Origin: an uncultured Aquimarina sp.
Lineage (GTDB): Bacteria > Bacteroidota > Bacteroidia > Flavobacteriales > Flavobacteriaceae
Direction: 5' to 3'
DNA length: 46,042 nucleotides
Assembly: GCA_947489195.1 (NCBI GenBank)
Contig: CANLCT010000036.1
Location: 1-46,042 of the forward strand
Shown: one piece after another, positions 7,009 through 16,417 of the stretch
Position numbering within the stretch: position 1 is the first letter of the stretch
Layout: each line of letters starts with the position of its first letter
Notes under the pieces: model-generated
What the model saw: only the letters and a program-made list of their open reading frames with translations
Told to the model about the DNA's origin: nothing
Databases searched by the model: none
Position numbers and translations under genes: made by a program

Positions 7009-10000
7009 ATGTTTATACAATATTATATAACGCTAATTATTGCTTTTCTACACTTAAGTATAGGCTATTCTCAAACTCCTCAATTTGATCATTTTTATAC
7101 AAATAACGGCCTTTCAAACAATTCTATTTTTAGTATGGAAATTGACAGCAAAGGATATATTTGGCTAGGCACACGTAATGGACTTAATAAATTTGATGGC
7201 AAAACATTTACCGCTTATAAACCAAATGCAAATACCTACGGTCATATTATTGGAAATAATATTACAGCCATTAAAGAAGATGACAAAGGACACTTATGGG
7301 TACTAACAAGTAATGGTGGACTCAACAGATTAGATAAAGACAAAAAAGAATTCATTTTTTACAACCAACCTCATGTAACAAGCTTTTCTGATGAATGGCC
7401 GAGTGATTTACTTGTTCAAAATGACAGTTTAATTTGGACAAAAAAAAAGAATGCCATTGGTGTTTATAACACAAAAATAAATTACTTTTTCTCAAAAAAT
7501 GAACCACAACTAGCTTCTCACTTTATTTTTTCAAAAAAACCTGACAAACAAGTATTATGTAGTGGTAAATTTGGAATAAAGACCTACCATCTAAAAAAAA
7601 CTAGTATAAAAAGTAGTCTAAAATACTCTGAACCTGTTTACTATTTAGATCATTATAAAAATAATTATATCGCAGCTACAGCTCAAGGTGTTTTCCTTTT
7701 TGATAAAAATTTTAAACCCATTAAAACACTCTTAAATTATAAAGAAGCACCTACAAATTTTAAACCCAGTAACATCAACAGCTTAGTTATTGATGATATT
7801 AATTTATGGATTGGTACTTCTAAAGGCTTATACCTATTTTCAAAAAAACGAAACCAAACACACGATACTTCTACCAAATTAGCCTACAAATATAGTAGCA
7901 GATCATTAGTAGCTCATAATATTTTACATTTAAAACACGATGTTTTTGGCAATCTATGGATTGGAACAGCCTCCTTTGGCATCTACCTCCATAATAAGTT
8001 AAAAAATCAATTCAACTTTATTTCTCGTAACAAAACCGCCTTAAATTCTGCTTTAAAAAGACAAATAAATCCTGTAAGTGCTATTTTAAAAAGTAATGAT
8101 AATGCACTTTGGGTAGGCACCAAAAACAAAGGAATTGAAGTTTATGACAAAAAAGGGAACTTAAAAAATTACACCAACTTTTTTACTAAAAAAGAAAATA
8201 AGCGTCCTATAATTGGTGTTCGAGAACTTTTTCAAGACTCACAAAACAATATATGGATCGCTGCTGCCAATTTTATCGGAAAATACAATTCAAAAAAAGA
8301 TCGAATTGAAACTATAGACCATACTTTTAACTGGGATTGGCCCTACCAAAGCTATACTATTAAAGAATTTACTCCTGGCACATTAACATTAACAGGAGCC
8401 CATTTTATAGGTGAAGTAAACTTAAACACTCGAATACTAAAAAAATTTCCAACCAAAGGAAATAACATATTACACAATGGAATTAGGGATATTGGAATGG
8501 ACAAACACCAAAATCTTTGGATAGCTCAAAATTACCATGGCTTAGTAAAAATAAATAAAGAACGTACTATATATACCCCATTTAAAAAAGGTATAAATGG
8601 TATTACAGACAACAAAATTTATGCACTTGAAATTAACGACAATAGCATTTGGCTTGCTACCAATAGTGGGCTAAATCTTTTTTGCACCGAAGAGAACAAA
8701 GTGATCAAAACCTTTTTTGAAGAAGATGGTTTATCAAGCAACATTATTTATTCTGTAAAACTAGATAAGGATAAAAACCTATGGATGAGTACCAGCAATG
8801 GTATAAGCAAATTAAATACTAAAACACATAAAATTACGAATTACCTTTTAGATGAGTTTTTTTTAGACGATGCCTTTTATTTTAGTAAAGACAATTCTTT
8901 TTTTTATGGAGGCTACCAAGATATTATTTGTTTCAAACCAAAAAACATAACCAACAACATTAATAAAATTAAAACTACTGTTGATGATTTTTATTTAGCC
9001 AATCGACTCGTTAAAGTAGGTGATACTATAAATAACGAGATCTTATTAACTAACAGCATACAAAATAATACAGAAATCAATTTAAATCATAAACAAAATA
9101 CATTTTCATTCTCTTTTAGTGCAGCCCCTATTAATTACTTTAAAAAACTTAAATTCAAATATAAATTAGAAGGATTACAAGACGATTGGATATACCCAAA
9201 AAACTCCACAACGCTTGCTAATTATACCACGGTACCACCCGGAAAATACACCTTTAAAACATCGGTATTAAATAATGATCACTCATGGAGCACTCCTTTT
9301 AATATAAACATTACTATTGCTCCTCCTTTTTGGCAAACTGGCTGGTTTAAAGTGCTAGCTATTTCTTTCTTTTTATTAGGCATTTATGGTTTTGTTCAAT
9401 TACGCCTATACCAACTTAAAAAAAGCAAAATACTTTTGGCTCAAAAAGTAGCCAAACAAACAGAAGCTTTAAAGAAACAAAATAAACAAATAAAAAATAT
9501 TTCTGAAAAATTACACAAAGCTGACCAAAGTAAGCTACAGTTATTTACAAATATTTCTCACGAATTTAGAACCCCGCTTACTTTAATTTTAGGCCACCTT
9601 GAACATTTGAACAAAAATAAATTCGAACATTCAAAATCAATTATCAAAAAAAATGCAGATAGACTGCTAACTATGGTAAATCAATTGATTGAAGTTCGTA
9701 AAATTGATCAAAAAAAATTACAACTAAACGTTACCGAATTTGACATTGTAGCCTTTACAAGCAATATTGTAAACTCATTCCAAGTACTAGCAGAAGAAAA
9801 AAATATTGATCTTCATTTTTTTTCAACCGAAAAAAATTTAACAATCTGGCTTGATCCCGACAAAACTGAAAAAATAATTTTCAATCTACTTACCAACGCC
9901 ATCAAATACACCCCAAAAAACAAACATATTTCTATTGAAATTGAAGAAGACAATAACAAAATCAACCTTATAGTAAAAGATAATGGCATTGGAATATCCG

Positions 10001-11037
10001 AACAATCCCTTCCTTTTATTTTTGATCGTTTTTATAGATCACAGCAAGATAATTTCGAAGGCCATGGCATTGGATTATCTTTAGTCAAAGGGCTTGCAGA
10101 ACTACAGCACGCGAGCATAAAAGCCACAAGTAAACTAGATCAAGGAAGTATTTTTACCGTTACTTTTAAAAAAGGAAACACCCATTTTACAAAAAGTGAA
10201 ATTGTTGATCAACAAATAAAACAACCTCAAACCCCTTTAAATCTCGATAAAAAAAGCACCATCAAAACTAATTTTGGACAAACAATTTTAATTGTTGAAG
10301 ATAATATAGAACTGACCAATTATATAATTACATTACTTGAAAAAGACTATATTGTAAAAACTGCAGCCAATGGATTAGAAGGCCTACAAGTATTAAAACA
10401 ATTTAGTCCCGATTTAATAATTTCTGATATTATGATGCCTTTTATGGATGGAGTCGCATTTTGTCGAAGTGTTAAATCAAATATTGAAACCTCGCATATT
10501 CCATTTATTTTACTTACTGCAGTAACCAATTTGGAAACCAAAATAGAAGGGTTTACTCTAGGTATTGACAACTATATTGAAAAACCTTTTAATAGCAATG
10601 AATTACTTGCTCGTATAGCTGCATTACTCTCCAACAGGGCTTTATTTAAAAAATATATTTTAACTTATAATTCTACTAATGAAATCAATAAAGAATGGCT
10701 AAACAAACATGATGCGCTGTTTTGGAAAAAAGTAAACACCTTAATTAATGAAAATTATACTAATCCCGATTTTACTGCCGAAAAACTAGCGCCATTGCTA
10801 AATATGAGTAGAGCTACATTTTATAGAAAATTTAAAGATTTAACAGGTTTAAATATTGCAGAGCACATTAGAAAAACACGTTTACACAAAGCAAAAGAAT
10901 TGCTTTTAAATGAGGTGATTTCTATTGGTGAGCTTGGTTCTTTAGTAGGCTTTAAAAGCAGCACTCAATTTAGAACAAATTTTAAAAATGAATTTGGAGA
11001 TACTCCCTCTCAATTTATAAAAAAGCAAAAAGGTTAA
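7009..11037 (+). CDS. Hybrid two-component system sensor kinase/response regulator (HTCS), AraC output
   Basis: HTCS proteins sense oligosaccharides in the periplasm and bind promoters of polysaccharide-utilisation genes, all in one chain. Visible order (1342 residues): signal sequence (1-22); propeller repeats of the Reg_prop type with recurring L-W-I-G/A-T patterns (about 25-660); Y_Y_Y domain (about 700-770); membrane helix (about 785-805); histidine kinase with N-I-S-H-E-F-R-T-P-L (His near 851); ATPase with N-G-I-G and G-H-G-I-G-L; receiver with phosphoacceptor Asp in I-I-S-D-I-M-M-P (about 1135) and the K-P motif; AraC-type DNA-binding region (about 1240-1342). I chose ATG 7009 over an in-frame TTG at 6994 because it begins the signal peptide directly. 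It is transcribed alone; its target is unknown but could be the susCD operon or the GH28/sulfatase genes. Confidence 0.96.
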   Translation: MFIQYYITLIIAFLHLSIGYSQTPQFDHFYTNNGLSNNSIFSMEIDSKGYIWLGTRNGLNKFDGKTFTAYKPNANTYGHIIGNNITAIKEDDKGHLWVLTSNGGLNRLDKDKKEFIFYNQPHVTSFSDEWPSDLLVQNDSLIWTKKKNAIGVYNTKINYFFSKNEPQLASHFIFSKKPDKQVLCSGKFGIKTYHLKKTSIKSSLKYSEPVYYLDHYKNNYIAATAQGVFLFDKNFKPIKTLLNYKEAPTNFKPSNINSLVIDDINLWIGTSKGLYLFSKKRNQTHDTSTKLAYKYSSRSLVAHNILHLKHDVFGNLWIGTASFGIYLHNKLKNQFNFISRNKTALNSALKRQINPVSAILKSNDNALWVGTKNKGIEVYDKKGNLKNYTNFFTKKENKRPIIGVRELFQDSQNNIWIAAANFIGKYNSKKDRIETIDHTFNWDWPYQSYTIKEFTPGTLTLTGAHFIGEVNLNTRILKKFPTKGNNILHNGIRDIGMDKHQNLWIAQNYHGLVKINKERTIYTPFKKGINGITDNKIYALEINDNSIWLATNSGLNLFCTEENKVIKTFFEEDGLSSNIIYSVKLDKDKNLWMSTSNGISKLNTKTHKITNYLLDEFFLDDAFYFSKDNSFFYGGYQDIICFKPKNITNNINKIKTTVDDFYLANRLVKVGDTINNEILLTNSIQNNTEINLNHKQNTFSFSFSAAPINYFKKLKFKYKLEGLQDDWIYPKNSTTLANYTTVPPGKYTFKTSVLNNDHSWSTPFNINITIAPPFWQTGWFKVLAISFFLLGIYGFVQLRLYQLKKSKILLAQKVAKQTEALKKQNKQIKNISEKLHKADQSKLQLFTNISHEFRTPLTLILGHLEHLNKNKFEHSKSIIKKNADRLLTMVNQLIEVRKIDQKKLQLNVTEFDIVAFTSNIVNSFQVLAEEKNIDLHFFSTEKNLTIWLDPDKTEKIIFNLLTNAIKYTPKNKHISIEIEEDNNKINLIVKDNGIGISEQSLPFIFDRFYRSQQDNFEGHGIGLSLVKGLAELQHASIKATSKLDQGSIFTVTFKKGNTHFTKSEIVDQQIKQPQTPLNLDKKSTIKTNFGQTILIVEDNIELTNYIITLLEKDYIVKTAANGLEGLQVLKQFSPDLIISDIMMPFMDGVAFCRSVKSNIETSHIPFILLTAVTNLETKIEGFTLGIDNYIEKPFNSNELLARIAALLSNRALFKKYILTYNSTNEINKEWLNKHDALFWKKVNTLINENYTNPDFTAEKLAPLLNMSRATFYRKFKDLTGLNIAEHIRKTRLHKAKELLLNEVISIGELGSLVGFKSSTQFRTNFKNEFGDTPSQFIKKQKG

Positions 11038-11083
11038 TTAGCCTTTTTTATTTATATCCAAAAAAACACAACTTATTGAAAAT

Positions 11084-11114
11084 AAAAAAGGTATACATAA
11101 AGTACACCTTTTTT
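11084..11114. terminator. Probable bidirectional terminator between the HTCS gene and purF
   Basis: AAAAAAGGTATAC (11084-11096) pairs with GTACACCTTTTTT (11102-11114) with one mismatch and a 5-base loop. An A-run on one side and a T-run on the other give a U-tract on both strands, as suits the convergent genes ending at 11037 and 11268. Confidence 0.7.
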
Positions 11115-11267
11115 GCCCCAAATCTACCATGAACTTAACCTACTTATGTTATGGTGATACTAATATAAGCCCATATTCCCTTGAAACAAAATAAATTAGA
11201 CAAAAGGCTAAAAAACTTGTTAAAATGCATTGTCGGGTCTAAAATGCAGGAATTTAACCACTTATAC

Positions 11268-13169
11268 CTAGTAAGCTCTTTCATTGTTACCCTCATAAAA
11301 ATTTATGAAAGCTTTGTTTACAACTCTGTTCCCTCCAGGTGTTGGGTAATTCCCTGTAAAGTACCAGTCTCCTAAATTATTTGGACAAGCTTTATGTAAA
11401 TTATCAACTGTTTGATAAATAATTTTAACTTCAGCTTTTACAGACTCTTCTGTTAATAACACAGAAATTTTATCACTTATTTGCTCATCAGTAAAGCCTT
11501 CATAAATTTCATTTACAAAATTTTTAACTTCACCATCCGCTAAATGCTCTTGCATTTTACATTTTTTGTACACTTCATCCACTAATTCATAATTATTAGT
11601 ATCTTTTAGTAACTCCAATGCTGCTTTAAATGCAATTAAGCCTTCCATACGCGCCATATCTATTCCATAGCAATCTGGAAATCGTATTTGTGGTGCCGAT
11701 GATACTACAACAATCTTTTTTGGATTTAAACGATCCATCATTTTAATGATACTCTTTTTAAGTGTTGTTCCTCGAACAATACTATCATCAATAATCACTA
11801 AATTATCTGTTGGTTTTACAACACCATAAGTTACATCGTATACATGTGCTACTAAATCATCTCTACTACTATCTTCGGTAATAAAGGTTCTAAGCTTAGC
11901 ATCTTTAATAGCGATTTTTTCTGTTCTAATTTTAGGTGATAAAATTTCGCGTAAACGCGCATTTGACAACTTATCTTTTTCCGCTAAAATCGAAGCTTCT
12001 TTTTGCTTATTTAACTCATCTTGTGCTGCTTCTACCAATCCATAAAATGAGGTTTCAGCAGTATTCGGAATAAATGAAAATACCGAATTTGTGGTATCAT
12101 GCTTAATTTCTTTAAGCACCTGAGGCATAACTAGCCTTCCTAATTCTTTTCTTTCCTTATAAATATCAGCATCACTTCCTCTAGAAAAATAAATACGCTC
12201 AAAAGAACAAGCCTTGCGTTCTAATGGAGTAATAATTTCTTCAATACTAGTATCGCCATCCTTTTTTACTATGATAGCCTTTCCTGGCTCTAACTCATGA
12301 ACTTCATTGATATCTACATTAAATACCGTTTGAATCACTGGTCGTTCTGATGCTACTACTACAACTTCATCGTCTTTGTAGTAAAATGCTGGTCTAATTC
12401 CTGCTGGATCACGTAAAACAAAAGCATCACCATGCCCTAACATTCCTACCATAGCATAACCACCATCCCAACGTTTTGATGATTTTTTAAGAATTTTAGC
12501 TACATTTAAACGCTTGGCAATTTCTGGCGAAGCATCAACTTTGCTATATCCTTCCTTTTTTAATTTTTTATATAATTTGGAAACTTCTCCATCAAGGAAG
12601 TGACCTATTTTTTCCATTACCGTAATGGTATCTACATTATCCTTTGGGTGTTGCCCTAAACGCAATAGATTTGAAAACAACTCCGTATTGTTCGTCATAT
12701 TAAAGTTACCCGCAACTATTAAATTACGATGCATCCAATTATTTTGGCGTAAAAAAGGATGAACACTCTCAATACTATTTTTACCATGAGTTCCATAACG
12801 GACATGACCCAAAAACGCCTCTCCTATATAAGGCACATTTTCTTTAAGCCATTTGATATCCTCGGCATTATCATCACTACTATCTTTTACCTTTTCATTA
12901 ATACTTTCATTAATTTGCTTAAATATATCCTGAATTGGTGCTTGTTCGTTTGAACGGACTCTGCTAATGTAACGTTGCCCAGGGTTCATATTTAATTTGA
13001 TGCTCGCAAAACCGGCTCCATCCTGACCGCGATTATGTTGCTTTTCCATCATTAAATACATTTTATTTACGCCATAAAATGCTGTGCCGTATTTTTCTTT
13101 ATAATACTCAAGTGGTTTTAATAATCGAATAAAAGCAATTCCACATTCATGTTTAATAGCATCACTCAT
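11268..13169 (-). CDS. purF: Amidophosphoribosyltransferase (PurF-type), long Bacteroidota form
   Basis: The enzyme transfers glutamine-derived ammonia to PRPP, giving phosphoribosylamine, the first step of purine synthesis. C9 follows a short propeptide (M-S-D-A-I-K-H-E) and would become the N-terminal nucleophile of the class II glutaminase. R-G-Q-D-G-A-G and G-H-V-R-Y-G-T-H-G are the matching glutaminase motifs. The PRPP-binding motif V-I-I-D-D-S-I-V-R-G-T-T lies in the C-terminal phosphoribosyltransferase domain. At 633 residues it is well over 100 longer than E. coli PurF, with extra segments in both domains and at the C-terminus. It lies 42 bp downstream of the PfkB kinase, likely in one operon. 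A paralogue with a different acceptor cannot be excluded. Confidence 0.88.
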   Translation of the reverse strand: MSDAIKHECGIAFIRLLKPLEYYKEKYGTAFYGVNKMYLMMEKQHNRGQDGAGFASIKLNMNPGQRYISRVRSNEQAPIQDIFKQINESINEKVKDSSDDNAEDIKWLKENVPYIGEAFLGHVRYGTHGKNSIESVHPFLRQNNWMHRNLIVAGNFNMTNNTELFSNLLRLGQHPKDNVDTITVMEKIGHFLDGEVSKLYKKLKKEGYSKVDASPEIAKRLNVAKILKKSSKRWDGGYAMVGMLGHGDAFVLRDPAGIRPAFYYKDDEVVVVASERPVIQTVFNVDINEVHELEPGKAIIVKKDGDTSIEEIITPLERKACSFERIYFSRGSDADIYKERKELGRLVMPQVLKEIKHDTTNSVFSFIPNTAETSFYGLVEAAQDELNKQKEASILAEKDKLSNARLREILSPKIRTEKIAIKDAKLRTFITEDSSRDDLVAHVYDVTYGVVKPTDNLVIIDDSIVRGTTLKKSIIKMMDRLNPKKIVVVSSAPQIRFPDCYGIDMARMEGLIAFKAALELLKDTNNYELVDEVYKKCKMQEHLADGEVKNFVNEIYEGFTDEQISDKISVLLTEESVKAEVKIIYQTVDNLHKACPNNLGDWYFTGNYPTPGGNRVVNKAFINFYEGNNERAY

Positions 13170-13211
13170 AAGTAGGTAACATTAGGTGTTAAAATATGTA
13201 ATTTGCAATTT

Positions 13212-14138
13212 TTAAGCCAATTCAATTTCAAATTGAGTTAACTCTTTAAATTGGCGTAAACGTTGATTTATTTCTGTTTTTGATAGCTTTTGCATACGTT
13301 CTGTTCCAAATTTCTCCACACAAAATGAGGCTAAATTAGATCCATGAATAATTGCTTTTTTCATATTTTGAAATGAAAAATCATTAGTACTTGCTAAATA
13401 ACCAGTAAAGCCACCTGCAAAAGTATCTCCTGCACCAGTTGGGTCAAAAACCTCTTCTAATGGAAGTGCAGGTGCAAAAAACACTTGTTCTTTATAAAAT
13501 AAAAAGGCTCCATGTTCTCCTTTTTTAATTACCACATATTTTGGTCCCATTTTAGCAATTACGCGTGCCGCTTTTACTAATGAGTATTCGCCACTTAACT
13601 GACGTGCTTCTTCGTCATTTATTGTAATTACATCAACTTCAGCAATTGTCTTTTTTAAATCATCTAAAGCAATATCCATCCAAAAATTCATAGTATCTAA
13701 TACTATTAATTTTGGTCGAACTTCCATTTGCTTGATTACAGACAACTGTACTAAAGGGTGTAAATTTCCTAACATAACTACCTCAGCGTTTTTAAAATCC
13801 TGAGGTACCACGGGAGTAAAATTTTCTAATACATTTAATTGAGTTTCCAAAGTATCGCGCGAATTCATATCATTATGGTAACGACCGCTCCAAAAGAAAG
13901 TTTTTCCACCCGAAACTACCTCTAGAGACGAAACATCAATATTTCGATCTTTAAGGATTTGGATGTTATTTTCTGGAAAATCGTCGCCAACAACGGATAC
14001 TATTGCCATTGGAACTCTAAAGTTAGACGCAGATAAGCCAATATAAGTAGCAGCGCCACCTAAAATCTTATCGGTCTTTCCAAACGGGGTTTCGATTGCA
14101 TCGAAAGCCACCGTTCCTACAATAAGTAGTTTACTCAT
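13212..14138 (-). CDS. PfkB/ribokinase-family sugar or nucleoside kinase
   Basis: This 308-residue cytoplasmic kinase has the family's C-terminal signature D-P-T-G-A-G-D-T-F-A-G-G-F, in which the second Asp is the catalytic base and G-A-G-D forms the anion hole. An N-terminal G-G-A-A-T-Y-I-G substrate-binding motif (about 28-35) is also present. T-I-N-D-E-E-A, near the middle, is another family mark. PfkB enzymes phosphorylate ribose, fructose, adenosine and others; the substrate is not readable here. Being upstream of purF suggests a pentose or nucleoside substrate feeding PRPP or purines, but that is inference. A TAnnTTTG element lies just before the start. Confidence 0.9.
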   Translation of the reverse strand: MSKLLIVGTVAFDAIETPFGKTDKILGGAATYIGLSASNFRVPMAIVSVVGDDFPENNIQILKDRNIDVSSLEVVSGGKTFFWSGRYHNDMNSRDTLETQLNVLENFTPVVPQDFKNAEVVMLGNLHPLVQLSVIKQMEVRPKLIVLDTMNFWMDIALDDLKKTIAEVDVITINDEEARQLSGEYSLVKAARVIAKMGPKYVVIKKGEHGAFLFYKEQVFFAPALPLEEVFDPTGAGDTFAGGFTGYLASTNDFSFQNMKKAIIHGSNLASFCVEKFGTERMQKLSKTEINQRLRQFKELTQFEIELA

Positions 14139-14160
14139 AAAAAGTGGAAGTAATTTTTTG

Positions 14161-14168
14161 CAAATATA
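14161..14168 (-). promoter_or_regulatory. -7 promoter element for the pfkB-purF operon
   Basis: On the minus strand this reads TATATTTG, an exact fit to the Bacteroidota TAnnTTTG element. It ends 22 bases before the kinase ATG, implying a leader of roughly 15-20 bases. No exact TTTG -33 box was seen. Confidence 0.5.
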
Positions 14169-14346
14169 CGTTCTTTTTACAGAAATAACGGTTTGATCAT
14201 TTATTTCTAAACTTGTTTATAAATTTAAAAATCATAATTCAACCCACTTTAATAGGTCAAAAAATCCATTTCAGCTTTTAACATGTGTAAATACTGAGAC
14301 TTAGCCATTTTTTTGTTTTTATCATATTGATAACTATACCTGAAAC

Positions 14347-14372
14347 AAAAAAACCGCTTTTTCAAGCGGTTT
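14347..14372 (-). terminator. Rho-independent terminator of the susCD operon
   Basis: AAACCGCTT (14351-14359) and AAGCGGTTT (14364-14372) form a 9-bp stem with a 4-base loop. Read on the minus strand the 3' arm continues into a T-run, 35 bases after the stop of the fasciclin-like gene. Confidence 0.88.
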
Positions 14373-14406
14373 AAATAATTAAAAAAATATAAAAAACTAA
14401 ACTATC

Positions 14407-15861
14407 TTATTCAATTTCAATTAGACTAAAATCGTCTACATAAAAAATGGCATTTTGCCTTATTGGAAACAAATCAAAATGCAATCGTAATGGGTTTCCG
14501 GCTAAGCCTACACCCATAAATTCTTTTTCTACTTTTATCCATTCATTTTCGGGACTAAAAACTAAACTAAAAAACTTTCTGGCCACATCATTAAATCGAC
14601 CATCGGAATAAATTCGTGTATTGATTTGTGGTTTTACTCCCTCAATGCTAGGAGCTTTTTGACTAATATATATCCAATAAGAAACACGGTAATTTTTACC
14701 TGCTTCTACTTCAAATAATTTATCTGTAGTTAATTTTGTATCGCCAGTTGTTTCGTTTGTAACAAACTTTAAACTATACTTACCCGTATGTACAACCTCT
14801 TCACTAATGGCAAATACTTCACTTTCCTCAAAAGGCACAAAACCTGTTAAATTACCTCGTTCAAAACCTGAGTTTTCTGTAAATAAATTTTTTGAAAAAG
14901 GAACTACACTTATGTTAGAAAAGGAAGCAACCTCGCCATTTACATCAGACTGTAAACCTCCTGCCATAAAACTTAAAGTTGCTAATGCCCTTTCAGGAAT
15001 TTCTGCATCCGTTGACAATACCAATTGCGTTAAATTATCGGGATTTAATGTAACCGCTGTTACTGAAAACGCTTCTCCCTCAACATTTAAACTAAACTGT
15101 GTTGCTATAGAGCTTGAAGGTTCGGCTAAATCTCTTGAAAATTGGATTACAATACCTCCATCTTCTTGTTGGACAATATCGCCTGTAATTACTGGTATTG
15201 GAGTAAATACTTTAGGGGTTAAGACCTCACTAATTTCATGTATAATTGCATTCTGCTTTGTTTCCAAATTTCGAGATAAATTATCAATTTCAATAGCTGT
15301 TCCATTAAAATTTATTCTTACTATTTCCCTTAAAAGTTCGGCATCCATTTCTACAGACCTAAGAGTATTGATCTCATCATTACCTCCTGAAGATAATGGG
15401 TTTAAACTTTTATCTAATTCATCAACTTTCTTTTTCCCTGCAACTATATGGTATAATAATAAATTCCCTAAACTAGCCCTTGATTCAATATTTGTCATAT
15501 CAACTTCAAATTCATTTTGAGGTTGAGGAACAAAAATGGTCAACTCTTGTCTATTTTGATCTAAAATATCGGCAACACTAAAATAGGTTCTTTCTTCATT
15601 TTCTGATGCCTGTTTTTTTATCGCATACCCACCTTCATCAGCTCCTAAAGTTTCGAACCCAAAAGATTTTGCTAGTTCATCTGTTATAATTGATGCTTCT
15701 GCAGCAGCAAAAAAGCCTGCATATTTTTCGCTACTTTTAAAAAATTCAAATGCTGTTATTGGTTTTTGATCTACTCCTTTTAAGCTATCATCTTCAGTAC
15801 AACTAAATAAAAAAATTGCAAGAAAAGACACTAGCCCATATAAAATTATTTTTTTCATCAT
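14407..15861 (-). CDS. Fasciclin-like surface lipoprotein with C-terminal carbohydrate-binding-like module
   Basis: A 484-residue lipoprotein: signal sequence with lipobox L-F-S-C (Cys 21). A degenerate fasciclin domain follows (about 35-215), recognisable from L-T-I-F-V-P-Q, L-L-L-Y-H-I-V-A-G and N-A-I-I-H-E-I-S-E-V-L-T-P. An Ig-like segment (about 220-320) comes next. The C-terminal beta-sandwich (about 330-484) resembles CBM4/9-type modules (G-F-E-R-G-N at its start, H-T-G-K-Y-S-L-K-F, then F-Y-V-D-D-F at the end). Such proteins display binding domains on the cell surface. It is the last gene of the susC-susD operon, 13 bp after the preceding lipoprotein, and probably captures the same ligand the transporter imports. 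Confidence 0.8.
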   Translation of the reverse strand: MMKKIILYGLVSFLAIFLFSCTEDDSLKGVDQKPITAFEFFKSSEKYAGFFAAAEASIITDELAKSFGFETLGADEGGYAIKKQASENEERTYFSVADILDQNRQELTIFVPQPQNEFEVDMTNIESRASLGNLLLYHIVAGKKKVDELDKSLNPLSSGGNDEINTLRSVEMDAELLREIVRINFNGTAIEIDNLSRNLETKQNAIIHEISEVLTPKVFTPIPVITGDIVQQEDGGIVIQFSRDLAEPSSSIATQFSLNVEGEAFSVTAVTLNPDNLTQLVLSTDAEIPERALATLSFMAGGLQSDVNGEVASFSNISVVPFSKNLFTENSGFERGNLTGFVPFEESEVFAISEEVVHTGKYSLKFVTNETTGDTKLTTDKLFEVEAGKNYRVSYWIYISQKAPSIEGVKPQINTRIYSDGRFNDVARKFFSLVFSPENEWIKVEKEFMGVGLAGNPLRLHFDLFPIRQNAIFYVDDFSLIEIE

Positions 15862-15874
15862 CTAAGCTTCTTAA

Positions 15875-16411
15875 TTATCTAATTACACCAACGGTTATTA
15901 ATCTTTCATCTAAAATGCCACTTTCAAATTCAAGTGTTAATTTTAACAACACACTAAAACCATCTTCTTGACTTATAGCTTCCATCTCTATTGGACAGTC
16001 ATCAATTTCTTCACACAATAGTGTTCTAAGTATTGCTTTTACAAAAACACTTCTTTCATTTTCTACTACATTGGTTTCTAAACTAACTCCTGCTTCATCA
16101 GTAAAAATGACATATTTACTTCCGTCGGCAACATTAGGTGTGTTATCAAAAGTCCAAGTACTTTTTACTACATTTTCGTTATTCCACCTAAGCAAAGCCA
16201 AATCATTAACTCTTAAGCCAAAGCGACCGGAGTTTAATAACACATTACCCTCTCTATCTCTACGTTGTATTGCCTGCACTTCGGGAGGTAGCTCCACTGT
16301 TAAGTTAATTTCTTCAGGAATAACAACAGAAGTATCTAAGGTTTCATCGCAAGCAAAAACACAAACCAATAAGCACAAAAACACTAGTTTATTTATAAAT
16401 TTTGTTATCAT
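15875..16411 (-). CDS. Lipoprotein of unknown family in the SusE/SusF position
   Basis: A 178-residue protein with a clear lipoprotein signal (hydrophobic run, then V-F-A-C with Cys 21). It is followed by an acidic, beta-rich region with no motif I recognise. It contains one Cys pair (C-E-E-I-D-D-C) that could form a disulfide. It starts 6 bp after the susD stop and ends 13 bp before the fasciclin-like gene, so all four genes are one unit. By position it corresponds to SusE/SusF-type ligand-binding lipoproteins, but it is much shorter and no sequence similarity is claimed. Confidence 0.75.
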   Translation of the reverse strand: MITKFINKLVFLCLLVCVFACDETLDTSVVIPEEINLTVELPPEVQAIQRRDREGNVLLNSGRFGLRVNDLALLRWNNENVVKSTWTFDNTPNVADGSKYVIFTDEAGVSLETNVVENERSVFVKAILRTLLCEEIDDCPIEMEAISQEDGFSVLLKLTLEFESGILDERLITVGVIR

Positions 16412-16417
16412 AAGCTT

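Noticed and set aside
11181..11375. Short plus-strand frame at the end of purF
   Set aside because: It overlaps the purF 3' end by about 100 bases, has no motif and sits in the convergent terminator region.
14807..15520. 237-codon plus-strand frame opposite the fasciclin-like gene
   Set aside because: It lies wholly within a well-supported lipoprotein gene on the other strand and shows no domain or start signal.
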